Part shown: positions 7,313-15,526 of the stretch, in pieces
Layout: the number at the start of each line of letters is the position of its first letter
Numbering within the stretch: the first letter of the stretch is position 1
Assembly (NCBI GenBank): GCA_021737695.1
Contig: JAIPDL010000018.1
Location: 1 to 53,171 of the forward strand
Source: Desulfotignum sp.
Lineage (GTDB): Bacteria > Desulfobacterota > Desulfobacteria > Desulfobacterales > Desulfobacteraceae
Length of the DNA: 53,171 bases
Direction: 5' to 3'
Notes under the pieces: model-generated
The model's database searches: none
What the model saw: only the letters and a program-made list of their open reading frames with translations
Told to the model about the DNA's origin: nothing
Translations under genes and position numbers: made by a program

Positions 7313-8662
7313 ATGTCTGATATACGGTCTTTTGTGAAAACGAAAAATCCGGGGGAACATGAGTTCCATCAAGCCGTGGACAAGGTGCTGGCATCCGTGC
7401 AGCCGCTCATCGACCGCCATCCGGAATACCGCCAGGAAGCGGTGCTCAAACGGATCACGGAACCGGAAAAAGTGTTCATGTTCAGCGTTCCCTGGGTGGA
7501 CGACCAGGGCCAGGTCCAGATGAACCGGGGCTTCCGGGTGGGCATGAACAGTGCCATCGGCCCCTATGTGGGGGGGCTGCGGTTTCACCCGTCCGTCACG
7601 TTGAGTATCATGAAATTTCTGGCCTTTGAACAGGTGTTCAAAAACGCGCTCACCACCATGAACATGGGCGGGGCCTGCGGCGGATCTGATTTCAATCCCA
7701 AAGGAAAATCCGACCGGGAAGTGATGCGTTTCTGCCAGAGCTTTATGGCGGAACTGCACCGCCACATCGGTCCGGACAAAGATATCCTGACCGCGGATAT
7801 CGGGGTGGGTACCCGGGAGATCGGGTATCTGTTCGGCATGTACAAAAAGATCCACAGCGAATTTGCCGGGATTCTCACCGGAAAAAGCCTGACCTTAGGC
7901 GGCAGTCTGATCCGGCCCGAAGCCACGGGTTACGGGCTGGCGTATTTTGCCGGCCAGATGCTCAAAACCCAAAACCAGACCCTGGAAGGCAAAACCTGCC
8001 TGATTTCCGGGTCCGGGAATGTGGCCCAGCATACCGCGGAAAAACTCATTGAAATGGGCGCCAAGGTTCTCACCCTGTCGGATTCATCCGGGTATATCTT
8101 TGATGAAGAGGGAATCGATGCCGGCAAACTGGACTATATCAAGCGGCTGAAAAATTTCCGGCGGGGACGGATCAAGGAATATGTCAACAAATACTCGGAA
8201 GCCCTGTATGTGGAACAAGATACCACCCTGGACCATCAGCCCATGTGGGATATTGCCGCTGACTGCGCGTTTCCCTGCGCCACCCAGAATGAACTCAACG
8301 CCAGGGATGCGCAACATCTTTTGAAAAACAAAGTCACGCTGGTGTGCGAAGGCGCTGACATGCCCTGTGAACCCGAGGCCATGGAATGTTTCCTGGATGC
8401 AAAAATTCTGTATGCGCCGGGCAAGGCAGCCAATGCCGGCGGGGTCGCCGTGTCAGCCCTTGAAATGGCCCAGAACAGCATGCGGCTCAGCTGGCCCCGG
8501 CAGGAGGTGGATGACCGGCTGAAAACCATCATGAAAAACATCCACCAGACCTGTCTGGAAGCGGCCGAAGAGCACGGATTTCCCGGAAATTACGTGGCCG
8601 GGGCCAACATCGCCGGATTTGTCAAGGTGGTGGATGCCATGCTGGACCAGGGGGTCATTTAA
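7313..8662 (+). CDS. glutamate dehydrogenase homologue lacking the catalytic lysine
   Basis: 449-residue member of the hexameric bacterial glutamate dehydrogenase family (GdhA is 447-450 residues), collinear throughout, with FHPSVTLSIMKFLAFEQ, SDFNPKGKSDREVMRF, RPEATGYG and NAGGVAVSALEMAQNS. Compared with Clostridium symbiosum GDH, the substrate-binding K89 is Val86 (GPYVGGLRF, codon 7568-7570). The catalytic K125 of the GLFV signature is Cys122 (MGGACGGSDF, codon 7676-7678). K113 (here K110), the catalytic Asp165 (here D162) and the S380 region are kept. It may therefore act on another substrate, be regulatory, or be inactive. The ATG at 7313 has AGGAGG 5 bases upstream and is preferred to the GTG at 7292. 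It shares a transcript with the FMN protein. Confidence 0.9.
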   Translation: MSDIRSFVKTKNPGEHEFHQAVDKVLASVQPLIDRHPEYRQEAVLKRITEPEKVFMFSVPWVDDQGQVQMNRGFRVGMNSAIGPYVGGLRFHPSVTLSIMKFLAFEQVFKNALTTMNMGGACGGSDFNPKGKSDREVMRFCQSFMAELHRHIGPDKDILTADIGVGTREIGYLFGMYKKIHSEFAGILTGKSLTLGGSLIRPEATGYGLAYFAGQMLKTQNQTLEGKTCLISGSGNVAQHTAEKLIEMGAKVLTLSDSSGYIFDEEGIDAGKLDYIKRLKNFRRGRIKEYVNKYSEALYVEQDTTLDHQPMWDIAADCAFPCATQNELNARDAQHLLKNKVTLVCEGADMPCEPEAMECFLDAKILYAPGKAANAGGVAVSALEMAQNSMRLSWPRQEVDDRLKTIMKNIHQTCLEAAEEHGFPGNYVAGANIAGFVKVVDAMLDQGVI

Positions 8663-8691
8663 CCTGAAACGCTTCTGACATCCAAACTCAA

Positions 8692-8731
8692 GGGGCCTGA
8701 TCCACAGCGGACCGCTTCCGGTTCAGGCCCC
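8692..8731. terminator. stem-loop between convergent genes, putative terminator
   Basis: A perfect 9-bp GC-rich stem (8692-8700 GGGGCCTGA with 8723-8731) encloses a 22-base loop that can form a further short stem. It lies between the convergent glutamate dehydrogenase and phosphopantetheinyl transferase genes, where a shared terminator is expected. The T-tract is poor on both strands, which limits confidence. Confidence 0.45.
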
Positions 8732-8736
8732 AAAAA

Positions 8737-9465
8737 TCAGTCCCAGACCCAGGGATGGACCGACAGGGTCAGGGGCGGGCCGGTGTTTTTGTTCACCGCC
8801 ACAGCCGCCATGTATCCGGGCACGGGCGAAAATTGAAAAAACTGCCAGTGCCCGGAATCTTCCTGACTTGGGGGATGAAACATCACCCGGATGTCAGGCC
8901 GGTCTAAAACAAAACTGAACTGATCGAGGCCAATGGCAAGCCCTCTGCCTGTTGCCTTGGCATAAGCTTCCTTCAATGTCCAGAACCGATAAAAAAGCGA
9001 TTGTTTCAAAGAGATGTCTGCCCGGGCAATGGCCTGGGCTTCCTGGTTTGAAAAAAAACGATCTGCAATGGATAAATTTATGGAGCGCTGCAAATCTTCG
9101 ATGTCCACACCAATGTCATGTGTCAGGGTCAGGGCACAGACCACGACATGACCGCTGTGGGAGAGGTTGAAGCCAATGGGCAGATCGGTGATGCCACAGG
9201 CCAGTGCGGGTTTGCCATATCTGTTTTCAGTGAAATGAATGGCATCTGGGTCTCGGCCGATGCACCGGGCCAGGATCTGTTTCAAAAAGACCCGCGAAGC
9301 CCGGCGGGCATGCCGGTCTTTTTCAAACACAAACCGGTTGATTTTCTGCTTTTCCTTTTCATTGAGCCGGTTTTCCAAAGACCGCTTCTGCGCTGTATCC
9401 CGGGACGGACCGATACGGGTATAAAAAAAACGAACCTGCCCGGGTGTCAACGGCAATGGATCCAA
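8737..9465 (-). CDS. 4'-phosphopantetheinyl transferase, Sfp/AcpT type
   Basis: 242-residue enzyme that moves the 4'-phosphopantetheine arm from CoA to a carrier-protein serine. The Sfp-type signatures are present: the magnesium-binding GVDIED in the middle of the protein and the second motif FWTLKEAYAKATGRGL about 45 residues later, plus an upstream NLSHSG strand. The length matches Sfp rather than the small AcpS. The only in-frame starts are TTG codons; 9465 is used because a GGAG lies about 10 bases upstream. It is transcribed divergently from recQ. No carrier-protein or synthase gene is nearby, so the substrate (fatty-acid ACP or another carrier) is open. Confidence 0.9.
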   Translation of the reverse strand: MDPLPLTPGQVRFFYTRIGPSRDTAQKRSLENRLNEKEKQKINRFVFEKDRHARRASRVFLKQILARCIGRDPDAIHFTENRYGKPALACGITDLPIGFNLSHSGHVVVCALTLTHDIGVDIEDLQRSINLSIADRFFSNQEAQAIARADISLKQSLFYRFWTLKEAYAKATGRGLAIGLDQFSFVLDRPDIRVMFHPPSQEDSGHWQFFQFSPVPGYMAAVAVNKNTGPPLTLSVHPWVWD

Positions 9466-9481
9466 AAAATCTTCGCTCCAT

Positions 9482-9495
9482 CAAATTTAAATTTG
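9482..9495. promoter_or_regulatory. 14-bp perfect palindrome in the PPTase/recQ divergent region
   Basis: CAAATTTAAATTTG is its own reverse complement and lies in the 109-base region between the two divergent starts. It could be an operator, but A/T-rich palindromes of this length also arise by chance in promoter DNA. Confidence 0.3.
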
Positions 9496-9574
9496 TCTCT
9501 GAAAAATGCTTTGCCGTATATTAACATGATTGGTATGTTTTCACAGTATCGATTTGACACATTGGAAAAATGCC

Positions 9575-11779
9575 ATGGAACTTTTGAAAACTATATTTGG
9601 GTATGATGATTTTCGGCCGTTGCAAAAGCAGATCATCGATCACATCCTGGCAAAAAAGGACACCCTGGTGGTGCTTCCCACCGGCGGCGGTAAATCGTTG
9701 TGCTTTCAGCTGCCGGCCCTGATGTTTGACGGGCTCACCATTGTGGTGTCTCCCTTGATCTCCTTGATGAAGGACCAGGTGGACCAGCTGCAGGAGATGG
9801 GGGTTTCAGCCGCATGCCTGAACTCCAGCCTGCCGGCGGACCAGTACCGGCACCAAGTGTCTCTGATCCGTCAGAACCAGGTCAAACTGCTGTATATCGC
9901 CCCGGAATCCCTGGTCCGGCCCCAGATCCTGGATATGCTTGACGCTGTGAGCGTGGACTGCCTGGCCATTGACGAAGCCCACTGCATTTCCGCCTGGGGC
10001 CATGATTTCCGGCCGGAATACCGGCAAATGGCACAGATCCGGCCCCGGTTCCCCGAAGCGGTCTGCGCCGCGTTCACGGCCACGGCCACCCCGGCAGTAC
10101 AGAAAGACATCCAGGCCAGTCTGGGGTTTTCAGCGGATACCGGCTTCAAACCATTCATCGGCAGCTTTGATCGGGAAAACCTGCGGATCCGGGTGATATT
10201 CAAGGACAACCCGCTGCAGCAGACCCTGGATTTTCTTGAAGCGCATAAACAGAATTCCGGTATCATCTACTGTTTGTCCAGAAAACAGGTGGATGCGTTG
10301 GCTGATCAACTGGCGACAAAAGGGTTTTTGGTCCGGCCCTATCATGCCGGTCTGGATGACACGAAACGCAGCCGGTTTCAGACAGAATTCATCCGGGATG
10401 ACGTCCGGATCATCGTGGCCACCATCGCATTCGGCATGGGCATTGACAAACCCAATGTCCGGTTTGTGCTCCATTATGACCTGCCCAAAAGTGTTGAGAA
10501 CTATTATCAGGAGATTGGCCGGGCCGGGCGGGACGGCCTGGAAGCCGAATGTCTGCTTTTGTTCTCCCATGCCGATATCCCTCGGTTAAAATCGCTTGTC
10601 TCCGGCCCGGATGAGCAGCAGAACCGGACTGCCTGGTTTCACCTGGAGGACATGGTGCGGTTCGCAGAAGCCCAAGACTGCCGTAAAAAAAGGCTGCTGG
10701 CCTATTTCGGGGAAACCGCGGCAACCGATGACTGCGGCATGTGCGACAACTGCCTGGCACCGGCAGACCAGGTCCAGGACCTCACCATCGAAGCCCAGAA
10801 ATTTCTGTCCTGTGTGAAACGCACGGGGGAACGATTCGGGGCCGGCCATATTATTGATGTGCTCCGGGGTGCGGAAACCAAAAAAATTTTTCAGTTCAGG
10901 CACCACCTGCTGTCCACCTACGGCATTGGAAAAGAGGTGTCCAAAAAACAGTGGTTCTATCTTTCCCGGCAGTTCCAAAGCAAGGGATTTGTCCTTCGGG
11001 AAGACAATTACGGGGGACTGACCCTCACTCCGGAAGCCTGGGGGGTATTGAAAAAAGAAACCCGGGTAACCGGATGGCTGGATCCCCGGCACCGGCTTTC
11101 CCAGTCAAGCGATACGGCAACCGGTACCGGACACGCCGAATCATTGACCCATCCCCATCACCCGGACCTGTTCGAATTGCTGCGCCAGAAACGCAAGGAA
11201 CTGGCTGATCAGGCCGGTGTGCCCCCCTATGCCGTGTTTCCAGACAAAACCTTGATGGAGCTGGCCACGTTTTTCCCCAGAACGGAAACCGATTTTCTGA
11301 ACACGTTTGGTGTAGGCAAAACCAAGCTGGAAAAATACGGCCCGGATTTCATGACGCTCATCACAGATTTCTGCACCACCCATGCCATTTCTGATTTACC
11401 GGCAAGAAAAGTCCCGTCTACCGCTGTCACAACAAATTTTCCTGAAGAAAAACGCCATGTTCAGGTGGGCCGGTTGTATCATGACGGCATGTCTCTCAGG
11501 GATATCGCCGAACAGTTTCATGTGAAACAAATCACGGTCATCCACCATCTGTTCCGGTATTTCCAGGATGGAAAACGGATCCAAGCCGGACATGTCATCG
11601 ATGAATGCCAGATGTCACCCAATGTTCAGGAAAAAGTGCGCCAGGCCTTTGACACCCATGGATATCAATTCCTGAAACCGGTGTTTGAAGCCATGGACCG
11701 GGAAATCCCCTATGATGACCTGCATCTGCTGCGGCTGTATTATCTGTATGTCAATGCCATTGAGCCGCCGTCAAAATAA
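9575..11779 (+). CDS. recQ: ATP-dependent DNA helicase RecQ
   Basis: About 734 residues of superfamily 2 3'-5' DNA helicase used in recombination and fork repair. In order: DEAD-type helicase core (Walker A TGGGKS, DEAH box in DEAHCISAWGHDFRPEY, FTATATP), helicase C domain ending QEIGRAGRDG, and a RecQ zinc domain with four Cys (EAQDC, then CGMCDNC). A winged-helix RQC region and an HRDC domain follow (about residues 530-615). A further 130-residue C-terminal part is present, with a helix-turn-helix-like MSLRDIAEQFHVKQITVIHHLF. The ATG at 9575 aligns with the family start (MELLKTIFGYDDFRP); the longer frame would need a TTG. The ribosome binding site is weak. Confidence 0.95.
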   Translation: MELLKTIFGYDDFRPLQKQIIDHILAKKDTLVVLPTGGGKSLCFQLPALMFDGLTIVVSPLISLMKDQVDQLQEMGVSAACLNSSLPADQYRHQVSLIRQNQVKLLYIAPESLVRPQILDMLDAVSVDCLAIDEAHCISAWGHDFRPEYRQMAQIRPRFPEAVCAAFTATATPAVQKDIQASLGFSADTGFKPFIGSFDRENLRIRVIFKDNPLQQTLDFLEAHKQNSGIIYCLSRKQVDALADQLATKGFLVRPYHAGLDDTKRSRFQTEFIRDDVRIIVATIAFGMGIDKPNVRFVLHYDLPKSVENYYQEIGRAGRDGLEAECLLLFSHADIPRLKSLVSGPDEQQNRTAWFHLEDMVRFAEAQDCRKKRLLAYFGETAATDDCGMCDNCLAPADQVQDLTIEAQKFLSCVKRTGERFGAGHIIDVLRGAETKKIFQFRHHLLSTYGIGKEVSKKQWFYLSRQFQSKGFVLREDNYGGLTLTPEAWGVLKKETRVTGWLDPRHRLSQSSDTATGTGHAESLTHPHHPDLFELLRQKRKELADQAGVPPYAVFPDKTLMELATFFPRTETDFLNTFGVGKTKLEKYGPDFMTLITDFCTTHAISDLPARKVPSTAVTTNFPEEKRHVQVGRLYHDGMSLRDIAEQFHVKQITVIHHLFRYFQDGKRIQAGHVIDECQMSPNVQEKVRQAFDTHGYQFLKPVFEAMDREIPYDDLHLLRLYYLYVNAIEPPSK

Positions 11780-11941
11780 AATATTTTGCTGCCGGCCGGT
11801 TCATCTGATGCGCTATATAGCCATTGACATTCTCCAACAGATATGATTGACATGAAAAATGCACGACCCTGGAGAAGTAAATATCCTACATATTCGGCGC
11901 TAACGCCCGGATCTCCAACCAACAGGACAACAGGTGATATC

Positions 11942-13495
11942 ATGGATGTACAGTACAACCGGACAATCCAGACCCTGGAGCGGCTGCGGGCTGAGTCCAC
12001 TGCTGCTGGGGGGCCTGACAAAATCAGCCGGCAGCACGCCCAGGGAAAGCTGACGGCCAGAGAGCGAATCCTTCTGCTTCTGGACAAAGGGAGTTTTGAG
12101 GAATTCGATGTGCTCAAAACAGGCCGGGTCAATGCCCTGGGAGATGCCCGGACCTACCTGGGTGACGGGGTGATCACCGGCCACGGCAACATCGATGGCC
12201 GGGAAGTGTTCGTGTTCAGCCAGGATTTCACCGTGATCGGGGGCTCTCTGGGGGAGGCCCATTCCCAGAAGATCTGCAAGGTCATGGACATGGCCGTGAA
12301 GGTGGGCGCGCCCATTATCGGGCTGAACGATTCCGGCGGTGCCCGGATCCAGGAAGGGGTGGATTCTCTGGCCGCCTATGGCGAGATTTTTCACCGCAAT
12401 GTCCGGGCCAGCGGCGTGGTGCCCCAGATATCCTGCATCATGGGGCCGTGTGCCGGCGGGGCCGTGTACAGCCCGTCCATCACGGATTTCGTGTTCATGG
12501 TCCAGGACTCTTCCTACATGTTTGTCACCGGCCCCAACGTGGTGAAAACCGTGACCCACCAGGAAATCACCGCCGAAGAACTGGGTGGTGCGGGAATGCA
12601 TGCAAAAAAAAGCGGGGTGGCCCATTTCACTGCCCCCAACGATATCCTGTGCCTGCGGGAAATCCGCCGGCTCATCAGCTACCTGCCTTCCAACAACCGG
12701 CAGGGCGCACCCATCCTGGACCTGCGTGATCCAGCGGACCGCATTGACCCGGCCCTGGACTACCTGGTTCCGGAAAATCCCAGCCAGGCCTATGACATGA
12801 ACGTGCTGATCCACAGTATTCTGGACGGGGCCGAGTTCATGGAAGTCCACCCCCAGTTCGCCCGGAACATCATCTGCGGGTTCGGCCGCATGGGAGGGCA
12901 GACCGTGGGCCTGGTGGCCAACCAGCCGGCCGTGCTGGCCGGGGTGCTGGACACGGAAGCATCTTTCAAGGCCGGGCGGTTCGTTCGGTTCTGCGACGCA
13001 TTCAACATTCCGTTGATCGCCCTGGTGGATGTCCCGGGCTTCATGCCCGGCCCGGACCAGGAGCAGGGCGGCATCATCCGACACGGCGCCAAACTGCTCT
13101 ACGCATTTACCGAGGCCACGGTGCCGCGCATCTCCGTAATTGTGCGTAAAGCTTACGGCGGCGCCTATCTGGTGATGAACTCCAAACATATCCATTGTGA
13201 CGTGAACTATGCCTGGCCCACGGCTGAAATCGCGGTGATGGGACCTAAAGGCGCGGTGGAGCTGATCCATCGCAAAGAGATCCAGACGTCAGCAGACCCG
13301 GAAACCGTGCTCCATGATAAAATGGAGCAGTACCGGCGCACCTTTGCCAATCCGTTTCTGGCGGCCCAGCGGGGCTATATTGATGACGTGATTTTTCCCA
13401 GAGACACGCGGCACCGCCTGATAAGGACCCTTCAGGTACTGGAAGGCAAAAAAGCGGACCGTCTTGACAAAAAACACGGAAACATCCCTTTGTGA
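11942..13495 (+). CDS. pccB: acyl-CoA (propionyl/acetyl-CoA) carboxylase, carboxyltransferase beta subunit
   Basis: 517-residue carboxyltransferase that transfers CO2 from carboxybiotin to an acyl-CoA. It carries the family N-terminal KLTARERI block, the first oxyanion-hole loop [11 protein letters not shown], then [14 protein letters not shown]. The C-terminal half has [15 protein letters not shown] and the second oxyanion loop [11 protein letters not shown]. Length and motifs fit PccB-type subunits. The ATG at 11942 is preferred because it gives the normal N-terminus and has AGGTG 7 bases before it; the longer frame adds an unconserved 33 residues. The biotin carboxylase subunit follows after 8 bases, so the pair is one operon. 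Propionyl-CoA is the likeliest substrate; acetyl-CoA cannot be excluded. Confidence 0.93.
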   Translation: MDVQYNRTIQTLERLRAESTAAGGPDKISRQHAQGKLTARERILLLLDKGSFEEFDVLKTGRVNALGDARTYLGDGVITGHGNIDGREVFVFSQDFTVIGGSLGEAHSQKICKVMDMAVKVGAPIIGLNDSGGARIQEGVDSLAAYGEIFHRNVRASGVVPQISCIMGPCAGGAVYSPSITDFVFMVQDSSYMFVTGPNVVKTVTHQEITAEELGGAGMHAKKSGVAHFTAPNDILCLREIRRLISYLPSNNRQGAPILDLRDPADRIDPALDYLVPENPSQAYDMNVLIHSILDGAEFMEVHPQFARNIICGFGRMGGQTVGLVANQPAVLAGVLDTEASFKAGRFVRFCDAFNIPLIALVDVPGFMPGPDQEQGGIIRHGAKLLYAFTEATVPRISVIVRKAYGGAYLVMNSKHIHCDVNYAWPTAEIAVMGPKGAVELIHRKEIQTSADPETVLHDKMEQYRRTFANPFLAAQRGYIDDVIFPRDTRHRLIRTLQVLEGKKADRLDKKHGNIPL

Positions 13496-13503
13496 GGTGC
13501 GCC

Positions 13504-15522
13504 ATGTTCGATTCCATTTTGATTGCCAACCGGGGAGAGATTGCCGTGCGGATCATCCGCACCTGCCGGCGCTTAAACATTCGGACCGTTGCGGTCTATT
13601 CCGATGCGGACAGCCGCAGCCTCCACCGGCAGATGGCGGATGAGGCCGTGTATATCGGCAAATCTCCGGCATGGGAATCTTACCTGAACCAGGAAAAAAT
13701 TCTTTCCGCTGCCAGGGATTCCGGATGCCGGGCGGTTCATCCCGGTTACGGGTTTTTGTCTGAAAACACCCGGTTTGCCGAATCGATCCAGGCCGCTGGT
13801 CTGGTGTTCATCGGACCGCCTTCCCAGGCCATCGCCCTGATGGGGGACAAAATCGCCTCCAAGGATCTGGCGGTCAAGGCCGGGGTGCCGGTGATTCCCG
13901 GCCATACCCGGGTCCTGGAAAACGTGGACGAAGCGTTGTCCATCGCCCGGGACATCGGATATCCGGTGCTGCTCAAGCCGGCGGCAGGCGGCGGGGGCAA
14001 GGGCATGCGTATCGTGGCCGGCCCGGATCAGCTGGCCGATGCCCTGTCGGCCAGCCGCCAGGAAACCCGCAAGGCGTTCGGCGACACCCGGATCTTCATG
14101 GAACGGTATATCCAACAGCCCCGGCACGTGGAGATCCAGGTGCTGGCCGATGACTTCGACAATGTAATTTTTCTGGGAGAACGGGAGTGCTCCATCCAGC
14201 GGCGGTATCAGAAAATCATCGAGGAATCCCCTTCTCCAGGAGTGACCCCTGACCTGCGGCAGCGCATGGGACGTTCAGCCTGCAACCTGGCCCGCCAGGC
14301 CGGGTATGTCAATGCAGGTACGGTGGAATTTGTGCTGGCGCCTGACAATGAATTTTATTTTCTGGAAATGAATACCCGCCTGCAGGTGGAGCATCCAGTC
14401 ACGGAATTGGTCACCGGACTGGACCTGGTGGAACTCCAGCTGCGCATCGCCGCCAAAGAGCCGTTGCCCTTTGACCAGGCAGGGGTGAACTTTTCCGGCT
14501 GGGCCATGGAAGCCCGCATCTGCGCTGAAGACCCGTCACGGGGATTTACGCCGGCCACCGGAATGATCACCCGGTATGCCGAACCCCGGGGAGACACCGT
14601 GCGGGTGGACAGCGGCGTGGATACCGGCAGCAAGATCGGGGTCCATTACGATTCCATGCTGGCCAAAGTGATCTGCCACGGAAAAGATCGAGAAGCGGCC
14701 CGGATCGCTCTGATCGAAGCCCTCAACGGATATCATATCGAAGGAGTGGTCACCAACATCGATTTTGCCAACAGTGTGCTGTGTCAGCCGGCATTTGCCG
14801 CAGGCGAACTGGACACCGGGTTTATCGACCGCCATTTTGACGGTCACCTGCCCCTGTTCCCTCCGGATGAGCGTCATCTAAAGCTGTCCGCCCTGACCGC
14901 GGCCCTGGTGTATCACGTCCGCAACATTTTGGTCCGGGAATCGGTCAAATCCATGGTGACCCGCATCGGTGGCGGAAAAGGCATCACCGGCACCCATCAC
15001 TATGTGGTCAGATCTGAAACAGACGTGTATGAGATACAGATGGAAAAATGGCCGGATGGAAACCAGTGGACCATCAGTGTCAACCAGGACCGGATGGTGG
15101 TGGAATCTCCTGACTTCGAATTTTACCGCCGCCGCCTCAAGCTGAAAATCGATGGGCGGTATCACCGGTTCCGGCTGCGCTACGACCGCTCTTTTTTCTG
15201 GATCGCCTTTTGCGGTCTCACCCGGCTGTTCGAGGTCTACCGTCCCGAAGAATGGGAACTGATCGGGCACATGCCCGCCGGAAAAGAGGAGCTGCCATCC
15301 GATGAACTGCCATGTCCCATGCCCGGACTGGTGGTGGAGGTGCCTGTGAAAAAAGGAGACTGCGTCACCCGGGGTCAGAACCTGGTTACCCTGGAATCCA
15401 TGAAAATGGAAAGCGGTGTGGCCTCCCCTGTGGACGGCACGATCGCCGAGGTACTGGTAACACAAGGAGATACCGTTGATGCCGGGGATGTGCTGGTGCG
15501 GTTCATGAAACACCACACATGA
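13504..15522 (+). CDS. pccA: acyl-CoA carboxylase alpha subunit (biotin carboxylase plus biotin carrier)
   Basis: 672-residue fusion. Residues 1-450 are biotin carboxylase: N-terminal ILIANRGEIAVRII, the ATP-grasp glycine loop KPAAGGGGKGMRIV, and catalytic MNTRLQVEHPVTE. A linker/BT-type domain of about 130 residues follows. The protein ends in a biotinyl domain of 70 residues with the lysine in ESMKMES (the canonical AMKM with Ser for Ala). It carboxylates its own biotin with bicarbonate and ATP and hands it to the PccB partner upstream. The ATG at 13504 has GAGGTG just before it; a GTG at 13492 overlaps the pccB stop and is less likely. Size matches propionyl-CoA carboxylase alpha chains (about 660-700). 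Confidence 0.93.
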   Translation: MFDSILIANRGEIAVRIIRTCRRLNIRTVAVYSDADSRSLHRQMADEAVYIGKSPAWESYLNQEKILSAARDSGCRAVHPGYGFLSENTRFAESIQAAGLVFIGPPSQAIALMGDKIASKDLAVKAGVPVIPGHTRVLENVDEALSIARDIGYPVLLKPAAGGGGKGMRIVAGPDQLADALSASRQETRKAFGDTRIFMERYIQQPRHVEIQVLADDFDNVIFLGERECSIQRRYQKIIEESPSPGVTPDLRQRMGRSACNLARQAGYVNAGTVEFVLAPDNEFYFLEMNTRLQVEHPVTELVTGLDLVELQLRIAAKEPLPFDQAGVNFSGWAMEARICAEDPSRGFTPATGMITRYAEPRGDTVRVDSGVDTGSKIGVHYDSMLAKVICHGKDREAARIALIEALNGYHIEGVVTNIDFANSVLCQPAFAAGELDTGFIDRHFDGHLPLFPPDERHLKLSALTAALVYHVRNILVRESVKSMVTRIGGGKGITGTHHYVVRSETDVYEIQMEKWPDGNQWTISVNQDRMVVESPDFEFYRRRLKLKIDGRYHRFRLRYDRSFFWIAFCGLTRLFEVYRPEEWELIGHMPAGKEELPSDELPCPMPGLVVEVPVKKGDCVTRGQNLVTLESMKMESGVASPVDGTIAEVLVTQGDTVDAGDVLVRFMKHHT

Positions 15523-15526
15523 CGTA

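Noticed and set aside
11900..13270. 456-residue open frame on the minus strand
   Set aside because: Antisense shadow of the carboxyltransferase gene; its His/Gly/Asp-rich composition is typical of such shadows and there is no ribosome binding site.
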